A DNA stretch of 64,000 nucleotides from Microcebus murinus (GCF_040939455.1 NC_134106.1:42554001-42618000), one strand, 5' to 3'; shown: positions 1 to 13,788, counted from the first letter of the stretch. Numbers and translations: made by a program. Notes: generated by a model from the sequence alone, not told the origin.

Positions 1-169
1 ATAGTGAGTGAGATGTGCACCATCTGGGGGATGGTCATGATGGAGACTCAGACTTTTGGGGGGAGGGGGAGAAATGGGCATTTATTGAAACCTTAAAATC
101 TGTACCCCCATAATATACCAAAATAAAAAAAATAATTAAAAAAAATATTTTAAATAGAAAAAAAAAAAA
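1..169 (+). mobile_element. L1 3' UTR end and A-rich tail (lemur-type, cut by window edge)
   Basis: Bases 1-118 match the terminal 3' UTR seen in two other L1 copies here (minus strand near 4.4 kb, plus strand near 57.4 kb). Shared features are a 'gtgcacc-tctgggggatgg' block, a G-rich run and a 'tgtacccccataatat' block just before the tail. An A-rich tail follows at 119-169. The element continues left of the window, so its length and 5' truncation are unknown. No coding sequence is included. Confidence 0.8.
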
Positions 170-1979
170 GTACAGCAAAGAGGGGAGTTGAATTGCATAA
201 CTATAAAGAGGGAACTAAGTGAAAGTCTAAACATGGAGACTTGCTAAACCCAAGCCCCTCCTGGCTTGTTCTGAGAACTTTTATATCCAGGATATGTGCT
301 TTTAGGCACATGGTTGTAGAATTCTGATTTGGAGAAATTAAATGTTAAAAAAAAACTAGGAATCAGAGAAAATATCTCCAAATACTGATATTTGGTAGAC
401 TTCTAAAAAACTGTAAGTATCTTTTATCCTTTTATAGTGAAGCCAGGGAGTCATCAAAAATGCCATGACTCAGGAAATATAATCATATTTAATATTTCAT
501 CCTTAAATGTAAGGTTTTTGAGGGTTTGGGGGTAGAATCCAGCTGAGGTTTTGGAGGTAGAATCTGAGTATATAAACAACAGAAATTAGTCTTAAGAAAT
601 TTTTATATGTATGTATAGATATATAGAATGATATAGCTAAAAATCAGACATTTGAGAAAAGGATCCAATTTAGATTGGAAAGAACAAAAGAGTAAAACAA
701 AGAGTGAATGGCAGCTGTAGAAGAAACTTCACAGATAACAAGTTGAATAACCTCAAGAGGTTGAGAAAGTAGTTTGTACGGACATAAACAAAGCGTGGAG
801 TGTTATGGAAAAGATCAATAAGTGAGTCATAAATAATAGCTCTTGGAAACAAGTGAGCTAGCCTAACAACAGTAATGACAGTAACAACAAAATGATAGAA
901 GATTTGCAAGATAAAGTCAAAGAATGTCTCTGAAAGCAGAATGATGATACTCTTTTATAACACCTGCTAACTTATAACTAGAGATCAATAAACTTAAAGT
1001 TCAGAAGATATATTCTTCAACCTTCATCCTTCTTTCTTGATGTTAATTTTTGGTTTTATCATCCACTTAATTTTCCAAGCTCACCTACTATGTTTAATCA
1101 GGAACCAACTCTTATTAGTCATATCAAAAAATTATCTTCTAAGTCTGCTTCTTCTTCCTCTCACACTGATGATTCTTGATGCTCCTATCATTTCTTGCCA
1201 GGACCACTGCAGTAAGCCCTCCAGTCCAGGTCTTTATGTCACTAACAAAGTTACCTTTCTAAAAATTTAACTATATTATGACAATCCAAACTATATGCTT
1301 GCTTCCTTTTGGCTGTTATAAAAGAGGCATGTTATTTATCCTGGATTACAAGGCCCTCATTTACCTGGCTTGACTTATATGCTTAGCTTTATCCCCAGCC
1401 ACACGCAAGAATTCAAACTCCAGTTATATTAAAATTGTCAATATTTCTCCCATAATTATGACCATCCATGCATCTAGTGTTTTCTTTGCATATGATACAC
1501 ACTTTTCATGGATTGTCAGTCTTCTTTTTTCATCTTGACACCTTCACTTATACTGAAACCATAGCTAAAATATCAGCCACTCTATGGAATGGAATATAGT
1601 AAAATAAAAGCATTTCTGAAACAAAGTTTATTTCAAATTTGGGGGAAGAAGGGGCAATTATTACCAAAACTTGACTGTTAGTAATGAAATAGAAACTTGT
1701 TTTTATTTGAAATAGAAACTTTCTAAATGAATAGAAACTTCATTTTACTTGTGGAGAACCATGTTTTTAAATTAGCATTTTAAATGCTTTGGCAAGCACA
1801 TACAATGAGGCATCACTATTCTACAAAAAATAAATGTTGTTGGAGTTTGTGAAAGGTTATGTCGTTACTACATGGTTACTACATAACCTTTTCTAAATTA
1901 ATAGTGTCATTTTTTCTGTCCATTATATTATATGCTTTAAATTGTCCCATTTTTCACTTTTTTCCCAATTTTTATATAT
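170..1979. other. Unassigned AT-rich DNA
   Basis: No repeat family, exon or RNA gene could be recognised. Open frames of 79 codons (670-909, minus) and 77 codons (1037-1270, plus) lack any recognisable domain and are within chance expectation for this composition. Part of it may be repeat too old to recognise by eye. Confidence 0.4.
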
Positions 1980-2489
1980 TCTCTCCACATCACTCTTTTG
2001 AATGATTTAAGGTTTCTGTTGCTCTTGTTGATGGCAGTTGTTATCTTATTCCATTTTTCACTCTGTATGTTCAGAAAGAATAGGCTTTATTTCTTTCTTT
2101 TAGCAGGTACCCTTGAAATCTTACAATATTTACTCAATAAACCTAAAGTTGTTCAAAGTTTTTAAACCATCTTTTGAAAAATAAAAGGACATACTTTCCT
2201 ACTTCTTTCCCCAATGTTGTACTCTTTTAAGTAAGGCCTTAATATTGTTCTTTTTTGACCTTATATATTAGATATTATTATTTTCTTCATGCTTTAAAAG
2301 ACAATTTTTTATTACCTCTTTGCCTATGTCCTTTGCTCATCATTCCTTCTTGCAACCTCAAAAGTTGGTGGGATCATTCCTTCGCTTCCTTATGTAAATT
2401 ATTTAGAGGTTTTTTGGGTGAACTCTACTGATAGCAATAAGTCATTTGTTTAGCTGAAACCACTTTTCTTTTCCAACATTTTTGATGGT

Positions 2490-2741
2490 TTTGGTGCACA
2501 CCCCATTCTGGATAAAAAGTTATTTTCTCTCAGCATTTTTGGATATCATTGCACTTTCTTTTGGCTTCCTATCTTGTTGAAAAGTTTTATGAAGGTCTAA
2601 TTTACACTTTTGTACACTTTCTTTCTGGGTAATTATAAAACCTTTTCTTGGTCCTTAGTATTCTCCATATCATTTTGGTATGTTTATTACTTCTCACTTT
2701 TTAAAATCTGTTTTTCACACTTTCAAAAATACTTATTTGTT
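2490..2741 (-). mobile_element. L1M ORF1-region remnant, left part
   Basis: Read antisense, the segment resembles the region covering and upstream of ORF1 in old L1M/HAL1 elements. One recognisable stretch is 'ggatatcattgcactttctt' at about 2541-2560. It is heavily diverged and has no usable frame. The Alu at 2751-3036 splits it from a likely continuation at 3047-3290. Boundaries are approximate, and related sequence may reach left to about 1980. Confidence 0.5.
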
Positions 2742-3046
<305 letters not shown>

Positions 3047-3290
3047 TCTTAATTATTAGCTTTTTATAATTCAGATCACTTATTTATCTTCAGATATATA
3101 TAATCTGTTCTTTAACTTTGAATTTTTAATTTCAAGTTTTTAAAAATTCTATTTTATCTTGTTTTAAATTCTTACTGGTCACGTCCCATAGTTTATTTTT
3201 GCTTGTTCATTTCTTAGTCTAATTTTTATTTCTTTAACTCTTAATATTTAATACATTTAAAAATATATTGTCAATGTAAAATATCAAGTC
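3047..3290 (-). mobile_element. L1M ORF1-region remnant, right part
   Basis: T-rich antisense sequence resembles the region around ORF1 of old L1M/HAL1 elements and continues the segment on the left side of the Alu. It is fully decayed with no coding capacity. The assignment rests on overall similarity rather than a diagnostic motif. Confidence 0.42.
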
Positions 3291-4389
3291 TAAATCTGTT
3301 TTTGTCTCCTTACATTTACTCATTGTAACTCAGTCTTTGGGAAGTCATTTGATTGTTTATTTTAAACTCATATTTGTTTGGTCTTAATTTATGAAATTAT
3401 GAATGCATATTTAGGAAAAATCTTTCCAGGAAAGACTTTAAGTTTATATTTTTTCAGATAAAAATGATTCCCTATAGGTAGGACCTCTTTAGATTTCTTT
3501 GAAGATACTATACTCAAAATAGAAATTCTAGGTTAACTTAAATTATTTTGCTTCTTCTCAAGATATACTGTTTACTTACTAATATTGTAAAATTCACCTT
3601 TGTCCCATTTTTCATTTGTCTAACTTATCAACACCCACTGCTCCTTGTCTTTTAGCTTAAAATTGTTTTTGTTTTTTTTTTTTTGTCTGTGTGTAGTGTT
3701 GGAGAGAGGTGTAGGGAGGTATAGGTAGTATTTATCCAGAATCTAGTTTTCTTCTAGTGTTAGGTCCCTTGAGAATAGTCTATCATTTAATTTGAAGCAG
3801 AATCCCAAAATCTTTTTATGATATTCTGCTGTATGACAACAATAATACTTTAATAAGTAAAACAAAAACTTTTTTATGTGTTGCTTATTATTGTATAAGA
3901 AGTTCTAATTTAGCCATCTCAGTTAATAAAAATAATCTTTTTACATTATAATCATTTTAGTAAATGAAAAGTTTCCTCAGTGGTTTTATAATTTCCATTA
4001 ACATAACCTTCAATTAGTTTTTGTAAATATTAATTGGAAGAAAAATAGGAGAAAATAATAATTCAGCTCTTTCAATTAACTGAGCTTTCAAAACTGATGG
4101 AATATATTGTCAGGACTGAATTTTGTTAAATGAATTAAATTGATTAGAAATCTAATGATAATTGATTCTGTCACATATTTCAATTAAAAATTTGTTAGAA
4201 TTATTTCTTTAAGAGAGACCTCAGCAACAATATACAAAGGAGAAAGTAAGAATTTCTACTTGTTAAATACATAGATGCTATGTTTTAAAAAATTATTAAA
4301 GTAGATTTCATAATTACATAATTTATCTGTGATAAAACAAAAAAATAAATTTTATATGTGTTTAAAAAGTCATATTCTATGAAATATAT
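3291..4389. other. Unassigned AT-rich DNA
   Basis: No gene or clear repeat is visible. It contains an oligo-T run near 3671-3684 and a short G-rich stretch near 3700-3720. The sequence is about 70 percent A+T by eye. Part of it may continue the degenerate antisense L1M on the left. Confidence 0.4.
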
Positions 4390-5429
4390 ATTTTTCATTT
4401 CAGCATATTACAGGGGTACAAAGGTTTAGGTTACATATATTGCCCTTGCCCCACCTGAGTCAGAGCTTCAAGCATGTCCATCCCCCAGACGGTGCACACC
4501 ATACTCATTAGGTGTGAATATACCCATCCCCTCCTCCCTTCTCCTACCTGCCAGACACTCAATGAATGTTACTACTAAATGTGTATATAAGTGTTGATCA
4601 GTTAATACTAATTTGATGGTGAGTACCTGTGGTGCTTGTTTTTCCATTCTTGTGATACTTCACTAGTAGAATGGGCTACAGCTTTAGCCAGGCTAATACT
4701 AGAGGTGCTAGATCACCATTGTTTCTTGTGGCTGAGTAGAACTCCATGGTATACATATACCACATTTTATTAATCCACTCTTGTATTGATGGACACTTGG
4801 GTTGTTTCCCAATCTTTGCAATTGTGAATTGTGCTGCTATAAAAATTATAGTGCAGGTGTCTTTTATATAGAATGTCTTTTTTTCCTTTGGTTAAATGCC
4901 CAGTAATGAGATTTCTGGATCAAATGGTAGTTCTACTTTTAGCTCTTTGAGGTATCTCCATATTGCTTTCCATAGAGGTTGTACTAGTTTGCAGTCCTAC
5001 CAGCAGTGTAGGAGTGTTCCTATTTATTGTTTTGGGACTTTTTAATAAAGGCCATTCTCATTGGAGTTAAGTGATATCCCATTGTGGTTTTGATTTGCAT
5101 TTCTCTGATGATTAGAGATGTTGAGCATTTTTTCATATGTGTGTTGACCATTAGTCTGTCTTCTTTTGAGAAGTTTCTGTTCATGTCCTTTGCCCACTTT
5201 TTAATGGTGTTATTTGATCTTTTTTTCTTGCTGATTTTCCGGAGTTCTATATAGATTCTAGTTATCAGCACTTCATCAGATGTGTACATGTGAATGTTTT
5301 CTCCCATTCTGTAGGTTGTCTGTTTGCTCTTCTGATAGTTTCCTCGGCTGTGCAGATGCTTTTTAATTTGATCAGGTCCCATTTATTTATTTTTGTTGTT
5401 GCTGTGATTGCCTTTGGGATCTTCTTTAG
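4390..5429 (-). mobile_element. L1 3' part (3' UTR plus ORF2 C-terminus) of an inverted L1 insertion
   Basis: From left to right this is the reverse complement of an L1 3' UTR of the same type as bases 1-118, followed by the 3' end of ORF2. The ORF2 C-terminal segment is partly open on the minus strand (5020-5382). At 5429/5430 the orientation flips to sense L1 (5430-5948). The two halves abut in L1 coordinates, which is the hallmark of twin priming. The 3' tail is reduced to a short T-rich stretch near 4390. Confidence 0.9.
5020..5382 (-). pseudogene. L1 ORF2 C-terminal remnant (120 codons)
   Basis: The translation carries the ORF2 region between the reverse transcriptase domain and the C-terminal cysteine motif. 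Recognisable blocks are '[15 protein letters not shown]', '[18 protein letters not shown]' and '[18 protein letters not shown]'. It stops before the cysteine motif, and no endonuclease or reverse transcriptase domain is attached, so it cannot be functional. The Met is internal to ORF2 and is not a true start. Confidence 0.88.
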
Positions 5430-5948
5430 ATTCAATGCAATCCCTACTAAAATGGCAATATCATTTTTCTAAGATATAGAAAAAATAATTCTATACTTTG
5501 TATGGAACCAGAAAAGACCTCTTATAGCAAAAACAATCTTGAGCAAAAAGAACAAATTTGGAAGCATCAAGCTTTACTACAAGGCTATAGTAAACAAAAC
5601 AGCATATAACTGGCACAAGAACAGAAACATGTACCAATGGAACAGAACTGAGAACTCAGATAGAATTCTCAGATATCATTCTTATATAGTCATCTAATCT
5701 TTAACAAAGCAGACAAAAACATACACTGTGGAAAAGAATCCTTGTTCAATAAATGGTGCTGGGAAAATTGGATAGGCACATGTAGAAAACTGAAACAGGA
5801 ATCTGCACCTCACCTCTTACAAAAATCAACTCACAATAGATAACAGACTTCAGTCTAAGGCATGAAATTATAAAAATTTTAGAAGAAAATTTTGGAAAAA
5901 CTCTTATAGACATTGGTCTAGGGAAACAATTTATGAAGATGACTACAA
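5430..5948 (+). mobile_element. L1 ORF2 segment in sense orientation (5' part of the twin-primed L1)
   Basis: Reading the plus strand gives ORF2 sequence from the end of the reverse transcriptase domain onward. Recognisable blocks correspond to 'gcatcaagctttactacaag' (about 5562-5581) and 'aataaatggtgctgggaaaa' (about 5748-5767). It ends at the L1 position where the adjoining minus-strand segment begins, with roughly 12 nt represented in both halves. Frameshifts and stops are present. A TA-rich run at 5948-5963 marks the right edge. Confidence 0.88.
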
Positions 5949-8900
5949 TATATATATATATATTTAATTTCACATTGGAATTACTTTTAGGAAGAAACTG
6001 TGGTTTTAATGTATAAATAATCGAATTAAGCATTTAGATGGGAAAACACAGCAGAGTTGAAAGGAGAATACAAAAAAAAGGGAAGATCATTTTCTATACT
6101 GAAAGGAAATGGTGGCAATTGTATTTTGAATGCAGTTATTGTTCTTCCACATCTGAAGAAATGGGCAGAGTAAAGGACGGAAAATTGCCCAGCAAATTTG
6201 CAGGAGTCTGAAGGACTACTAAGTGTTAATAAATAAGGGAATGATTAATATGGGATTATAAATATTTGCATTTGTAAAAGGTAAATCCCTATTACACCAG
6301 ATTCTCTGACAGTCTTTAAAAATGGTAATAAGTGTGTGAGCATATGTATGAATTTGCAAGTGTCTAAAAAGGTAAAGGGCTAAATTTAGTGCTCAAATCA
6401 TCCTAATTCTACAGGAACTTATATTAATAATAGCAAGAAGTTATATGAAGAAATATATTAATATATTTAGATCCAGATTTAATTTTAAGGACTGTAAAAG
6501 CCTTACCCCCCACCCTTAGTTCTTGGAGAAATTGGGATTCATAAAAGAACAATCAGCAATGTGTTTTGGGGAAAGTTTGGACAAATTATTTGAGCCTAAC
6601 ATGATGACAATGATGATTGTAGTATAGGATCAGCAACATCAATAACATTCAGTAAATTTTAAATAGAGGTTGTAATAGATTTTATTGTTAATATTTTTTA
6701 TCTATTATGCTTTCTTTATCTAGTCATGGTGACAATGACATAATATCTCCACAGAAGAGGCAGTACATCTTTGGGTTTTTTTTTTTTATTGTTAAAATTT
6801 TTCTCCATAATGCTTTTAATAAAGTATATGCAATTGTACATTTTAACAGTATAGCAATTATTATTCCATGACATCTTCAATAACTTTTGAAATAACAGAC
6901 TTAAATTTTGACATGTTCTTATGTTTAACATGTTTGATATTGACTCTTTGGGTTTTAAAATTTGGTTCCTAATAGCATCTAAGGCCAAGATTCTACTATT
7001 TTGAAATGACAATAATGGAACTGGGAGCTATAGTAAATTAGTTGAGTAAGAGTATTGCCATAAAAGTTAAATATGTATTAAAACACATATTTCTTTAATA
7101 TATATTCTTAAATCCTAATTTTACCTATGAAGTAATTAATAAAACTTATTTTTCTTGAAAAGCTAATGCTTTAAGGAGTATAAAAATGTCTAGGTACATA
7201 AGCCTATAGAGCTACATTATATTATAGTATCTCAATTCAGAGATTACCTTTGTGCAGAATTAGGACACAGCCTTGGAGACAGAAAAAATAAGATTCTTTA
7301 ACAAACAATGTTCAAGTCAGTACTGCTTACCCAAAGAAATTATTTCACAGATAAATACTAGAAAAATTTAAAATCCTATTATAACAAACATAATAATTCT
7401 AAATTTCCCTATATAATTTTTCATACCAAAATTTTCTCTGTACTAATCTATAGTTTGCTTCCTGGAATGAACTAATTTTGTTGAGAGGAAGTTAAGAGTT
7501 AGCAGGATGCTATTTTTTTTCCTACTGTGATAAAAAAGTATTTTTCAGAAATAGCAGAGAAAGGAAAGTTGGCAGTAATTCTCACTGGCTCCTTGTAACT
7601 TTGGAGACAGCAAATGTATATATTTACTATGGACAAAAATGACAGTTTGTAGGTCAATGTTGGGAAAATTTTTAAGCAGAATACAAATTGAAAAGATCAT
7701 TTTAAGATTTAAAAAATGACTATTTGGTAATTATATTTGTCTCCTTTTGATATCTTTTGTCTCACAGTTGTATATTCTTTTTATCTTTCCTCCTCCAGGC
7801 TTCTCCTCTTTATCTTCCCAACCCAAGTTGGCTTCGTGTACAGGGGAACAATACCAACAAGCCAGTTAGAAAAACTTAGTTGTAATGAAATATGAAACAT
7901 CAAAGTTTTGGTGAAATCAATGTACTGTAACTGTTTAAATTAGTGAAAATAGAATTTAAAAAATTCCCAGCATTTTGAACAGGATTAGTAAAATCTGAAT
8001 TAATCCTTTAATATTTTTCAGTCACATAATGAGTTCTAGCCATGAAAATTTAAAAATTGAGTGTAGGGACAACTGGATGCCCAGTATGAAAGTAATTTTT
8101 TTTTGTTTCCATTGCAAATTAGAAACCATACAGTTTTAATTCAGAGGTGTAGAGAACTGGAAGTGTCACTCCAATTTTTACAACCAATAAATAGCTATAC
8201 AACAACAAACAAATGAAATTAATGACTTTTTCCTGAACCCATCAGTGAACTAAGTTCATAGGATAAGCAAATAATCCAAATAAAGGAAAAGAGTAATGCC
8301 TCCCGAGAGAAACAGGATGATTGGCTTAGTTGGGACAGCCACCACAGTATGCCATATCAGCCAGTAAAAAGATATATATGTATATGGAGAGAGAGAAAGA
8401 GCATGAGTGTGCAAGAAATGATTTTTAGAAATATATATTATTGATTCTCTTTCTCTGGAGAACCCTGCCTAATAAATATACGTGAAATTTGTGAGTTTTT
8501 TCATTTTGTTTTATTTTTGTTTTTGTTATTTTGTTATTTTAAAAATACTTTTGAAGGTAGAACTCAAGTGACTGAAGTTGAAATTAACCCATGCCAAGAC
8601 ATAATAGACACAATGATTAATTTGGCTTCAATTTCAGAATACTTCTGTAATTTCTTATTTTAACAACTCCCATTAAATTATCTTATATTCACTATGTAAA
8701 ATTAGGGGGAGATACAGTGAGATATAACAGGATACTTAGAATTGCCTGCATTGTCAAAAAGTAAATAGACATAGGGAACATATGTACTCCTATAATATCT
8801 GAGATTAACTATGCTCAAAAGAAGATGTTAGATTTGTTTTAAGAAAAGCTCAGAATTTTGGGAGGATTTAAACAATAAAAATTAATAGAGTATAATATGG

Positions 8901-11633
8901 ATATAAAACTGAAATTAGAACTTTTATCTGTCCTCTTTATAATGCTAACAGATTTGAGAATACAAGCAGATAGTCAATAAATCTTAATGGATTGAATTTA
9001 AATTATGAATAATAAAAGTAAAAATGGAATTAGGTATTAGGAATTGAAACTGCCTTATCTGACCATTGAATAAAAATAAAAATCAGCTTACTTGGTTTCT
9101 TTCCTTTATCACTTTCCAATAATAAATGACCAAATAGGCCAGTAATGTTGATTATTTTTTTCATCAAGTATAAGTCCACTCATGCAATAGTCAGTGATTT
9201 TCAAACAAATAATTCTGATTTCCTATCAATAAGAAAAAAATTATTGGATTTTTTCTCCTTACACTGAGCATACAAATTTGTTTAATCAATAAACTTACCA
9301 CCAACTGTATAAAATCGGTCTATGTTTCAATAAGAGATTGCTGATAATCATAGCAATATTAAAACCAATCTAGCTTCTTGTCAGTTGACTTGAGAGCATC
9401 TTTTTTCCACACACATGCCATGCCCACCTCCTTACTGCTACCTCCTCTTTTCGGTGCACATGCAATTTTCAGTTTTGTAGGCAAAGACCTTATAAATTAC
9501 ATTTTATAAAGAAAATGCTTGTAAAGTAAGGAAATATAACTTTATATCTTTCAATTCAGCATCCTTCCCCAAACATCTATATATTTCTTCCATAACTATA
9601 TTAACAGTCACAGAGCACTTGATATTTGTAAAATATTTTAGTTACTTTAATTTGTTACTCCAAAAAATAAATTCACTGAATTGTTTTATTTTGGTATAAT
9701 CACAGAATCTTTCAGGAATAAACCTTCTTAATATTTTTTGGAGTGCTAATATTGTGGTAATCAGATTACATTTTGTAAATTAAAAATAAAAAGTACCAGG
9801 ATAACTTGCCATCATTATTAACTCAATGCATGTCTAGTTCTTTATTTGTTTGTCTGGGTAGCATCCTACTGATCGGTATAATTACTAGCAATTAGAAGGC
9901 AAGAAATATTGAGTTTGCATCACACTGTATCATGTACAATGAGAAATTAATCTAAATTAATCACACCTTTTAGCCCTGAGAAATGCTATTGATATCCCCT
10001 TGGGCATAAAGTGGAAAAGAACGTTCACTTCTCAACACTCCTTCAAACTCCAAAATATGGGTCAGTAACTTTTCTCAAGTAGAATGGAGAAGGGAGTAAG
10101 GGATCCCTTATAAGCAGGGTTGAAGAAGAAATGAACATCTTCATTAAAACTGGAATAAAATACTATTGCCTATTCATTTTAGAAGTCCACCCAAGTAAGC
10201 TCAGAGTGGTCTGGGAAAGTGTCCTGGATCCCAGGGCTGAAATAGACTGTTGTAATGAGAGAAGATTCATTGACAATCTTCCCTCCTCAATGCCCATATA
10301 TTCCCAGGCATTGCTGCCTCCATAGGCTCTGTCAAAAACAGGCCAGGAATGTAACCCAGTGTGCACCCTTTGAAGCCTGTCTTTGCTGCCTGCAGTGAAC
10401 TTTCATACATGTAAAGACAATTCTGTGGCTATATTAATTGTACATAGTTTATTATTAGGGGTATACCTTAGTCCCTAGAAAGGAAATAGGTAGGACAAAG
10501 GAAGACCCCAGGAAAGTGATCACAACAGCAAGCTACCTGCCACATCATGGGAAATACAGTTATTAGCCTTGGCAACTGAAGGCACATGAATATTGCAGTG
10601 TAACACAAGGTGAGTTCTGAAATAAAAAATTGAAAAGGGATGCCTTTGTAGAACTCCAAACATTTTCCTTTTACTCTTTCTGAATGGATAGAAGTAGGTC
10701 TTTACCTAAGGTGTGAGTGCCACCATAAATTAAACAGGATATAGCAAGGATATAAGGGAAAGAAAAGAAAAGCTATTCTATGCAAAGACTGTAATATAAC
10801 ATAAGCTTTAAAACTTGCTTTTTAAAAAATCAAAGAAAAGCCCACTGAAATCTCACTTAGAGATTAATTTTTGTTTTAGTTATAATTCTAACAAAATGTG
10901 GAGTTTGTACATTTTTTTTTTTATCTATATCAGTTTAGGAAGACATTAAAAGAGAAACTTGATCAAACAGGTAAAGCAATTGAGAGCCAAATGGAGGATG
11001 AAAATCTATAAGAAGCAATGACACTTGGCAGGGCATGTGCATTCAGTGTAGAGACAGGCAGTCCCTTCATGCCTCTTAACACTCTGAAATCCTGTGTCCT
11101 GTAACAGCACTGAGTGTTTTGACTACTTTACATTCATAGGAATTTTTCTCTTGATAAAATGAGGGAAATGTGCAGAACATTAAAACAGTTTCTTTCAAAG
11201 CAATAATAACCAGAAAAACTCATTTTTGTGCTAAAATGTCATTAAACAAAAAAGTCATTCAATGGTAGAATTATTGAAAATATCAGTGAATACATAAAAA
11301 GGAGGAGTAATTCACACCTTGAATTAACATTATATATTGCATTTCAGAAAAAAGGTATGCCAATCTAGAAACCAAAATCGTATATTTGTAATGAAATGCT
11401 AATGAGATATTGTGATATGCACTCTAAGGATATATAAATTTAAAATCTTCACCATGACTGTTTTTTAGATTGATGGTCTATGGTACAGTACACACATGCA
11501 TATGGTTTGCATAATCCCTTTCTTCCACATTACCTCCTTACACAAGAGGTTGTGGGTACCATCTGCCTCAACTTATCACAGAACCTTGAAAACTGTTAGT
11601 TTTTCAGTTTTGAATTCATATTCTTTATATATC
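5949..11633. other. Mostly unassigned old DNA
   Basis: No exon, RNA gene or confidently named repeat was found in this long AT-rich stretch. It has scattered homopolymer runs (for example T-rich at 8490-8540) and a short pair of inverted ends at 8296-8462 described separately. Frames such as 10131-10325 and 10163-10366 overlap on opposite strands and show no recognisable domain. The 10.1-10.6 kb part is less AT-rich than its surroundings. Confidence 0.4.
8296..8462. repeat. Candidate element with short inverted ends
   Basis: The left end contains 'gagagaaacagga' and the right end contains 'ttctctttctctggagaacc', whose reverse complement resembles the left end. Between them lies a purine-rich (GA)n stretch. 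The right end matches a common mammalian repeat end that I cannot name with certainty. This may be a small non-autonomous element or the remains of a longer one. Confidence 0.3.
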
Positions 11634-11750
11634 TTGCAACCACTATGGCAAATAGTATGGAGGGTCATCAAAAAAGTAAGAACAGAACTACCATGTCACC
11701 CAGCAATCCCACTGCTCAGTATATATCCAAAAGAAAAGAAATCAATATCT
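11634..11750 (+). mobile_element. L1 ORF2 C-terminal fragment, sense
   Basis: Blocks such as 'aaccactatggcaaatagta' and 'cagcaatcccactgctcagt' match the part of ORF2 downstream of its cysteine motif. The frame from 11645 includes 'SNPTAQYISKRKEI', a diverged form of the conserved 'IPLLGIYPKE' region. The copy is about 117 bp and lacks a 3' end, so it is an internal remnant of an older primate or eutherian L1. Confidence 0.75.
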
Positions 11751-13246
11751 TCATCTCTCCAAGTTTTCAAGTTTCCAGTGGCATACAAATCTCTACTTAT
11801 ATTGGTAGATATACTCCTGTGATGAAGGTCTGCCCTTTATTTCTTAGTGCAACTAACATGATTATATAATGGATTCCAAGACTCAGACTTATTCTGCACA
11901 TATAAATAATCAAATATTCTGTTTACATTTTTTATTATTCAAAGTGCATATTAATACTTCTGAAATGCTGTTTGCATATATTTTATAGATCTAGGTAATG
12001 CTTGTATATCTTTATCCATCAACTTATAAAAAAGAAAGAGAAATGGGAAGTAAGGGAATAAAGACCTGAGTAAACAGGTCAGGGATTTATAGATCACTAT
12101 AAAAATCTGGAGCCATGAACCAATAAAATGGCTTTTACTTTTATTAACAAAACAAAACAAAACATTCAAGTCTCTCTTTTTCTCCTCTTTCCCTGACCCT
12201 CTTTCTCTTTCTCTCACCCCAGCAGACTCGTGCGTTCACACATACACGCACACACGCACACGGCTCTGAATATAAATCTTTCCATAATAATTTAAATCAA
12301 TATAGACTTAAATAAATGAAATATTGGTGTGATTTGTGACTGCTAGTTTTATGTGTGCTCATGACTTCTAAGCCGCTGCTGTGAGACATAAAAGACAGAT
12401 CAAGTAGTATGAGAAAGACAGCTTTTTGAGAACATCAGGAAAGGGTATTAGCAATGAAAAGTAGAAGTCTGATAAAAATATGCCCCGAGGGCTCAACCCA
12501 ATTAAACACAGTTAAGGAAATGGGGTATTTCAGATTAGTTTAGCAGAGATGCTGACAGATCCCTTCAAGTAGTTAATCAAATTCAGCTGAATTGCATCAC
12601 CATAGACAAATACTACACCTACCTTCTCTCAGCCTGATAGACTAAAGGGACTGTGTGGACGCATTAAAATCTTCTTGAATAAATTCTTTTATTCATCTTC
12701 ACTTTATAATTTCTGACCTTGTCAACAGGCAAAGTAATTTTGTTAGGATGAAGAATGAATCATGCTTTATAACAGATGTCTTCAACCCTAGGTATGCTCA
12801 TTCCTGGGGACACAAAGACTTTGCAGAGAATGTGTAGCACTGATAGTTTTATGAGAATTATGCTTTATACCTTTAAATTCGCAATGTGTTCCTGCACAAA
12901 ATTGATCTCATTAAGAGTTCTGAAGTTCAGATCCAGAGTAGCTTCTGAAGATTATTTCCGGTCCCAATACTTTGCACAATTACCTTTTTTTCAACGGGTT
13001 ACCAAAGAAAGACAAATTGATCAACCTTCCAGAATCCTATCCAGAGTTTCATCCATATTCTTGGGCATCAAAAAAGGGATAATTAAAAAATACATGGCTC
13101 CTGAGGAAGGGTATATTGGCACCAAAGCAATATGACCTTATCAGAAACACAAAACAAAGAAACAAACAAAAAAACCCTTAGAATCAGTAACAAGCTCATT
13201 ACGGAGCTCCCTGTGCCATATCTACCTACCTGTCTCTTGACTTGAC

Positions 13247-13303
13247 CATATCTATCTATATCTATCTATCTATCATCTATCATCTAACTATCTATCACAT
13301 ATC
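13247..13303. repeat. Imperfect (TCTA)n microsatellite
   Basis: The tract consists of tetranucleotide TCTA/ATCT units with interruptions (atcatc, aact). Interruptions suggest an old, relatively stable locus. Confidence 0.85.
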
Positions 13304-13760
13304 TGTATCTCTTTATCATCTTTCATATAAGAATTTGAAATCAGAAATGAGATACCAGAGGACTTGTATTAGCTTAATTATTTTGAAATGAAAGCCACTA
13401 TGAATGTAAAATGTAATGAAATCATATATTTTTTTTTTACTGACAGAAAGCGAAGACATTTGGCTGGTCATTTGACCAGAACTACAGGGCGACTGAACTT
13501 GACAGTGATTGTTCTTCATAAATTAAATGAATTAACTTTATAAACACACAGTCATAATAAAATAACAATGCTAACAACAACACTAATGTTATTTATAGCA
13601 ACTATGCAAAATGCCAGAAATTACCACACTTCTAATCAAACTTAATGGCAAAGAATTTAGCAATCCCCTTAAATACGCATGGGATATGTATGTCATCCCT
13701 TGAAACTTTTTTAAAGTGCCCAGGAGCACAAATGTATGTGGAACACTTTTGGAACACTGA

Positions 13761-13788
13761 TTTTTGTTTTGTTTTGTTTTGTTTTTCC
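13761..13788. repeat. (TTTTG)n run
   Basis: About five TTTTG units occur here. No adjoining Alu was recognised, so this is a stand-alone simple repeat or the tail of an unrecognised element. Confidence 0.8.

Noticed and set aside
5290..5472. 60-codon plus-strand frame
   Set aside because: It crosses the inversion junction of an L1 and is antisense to ORF2 for most of its length.
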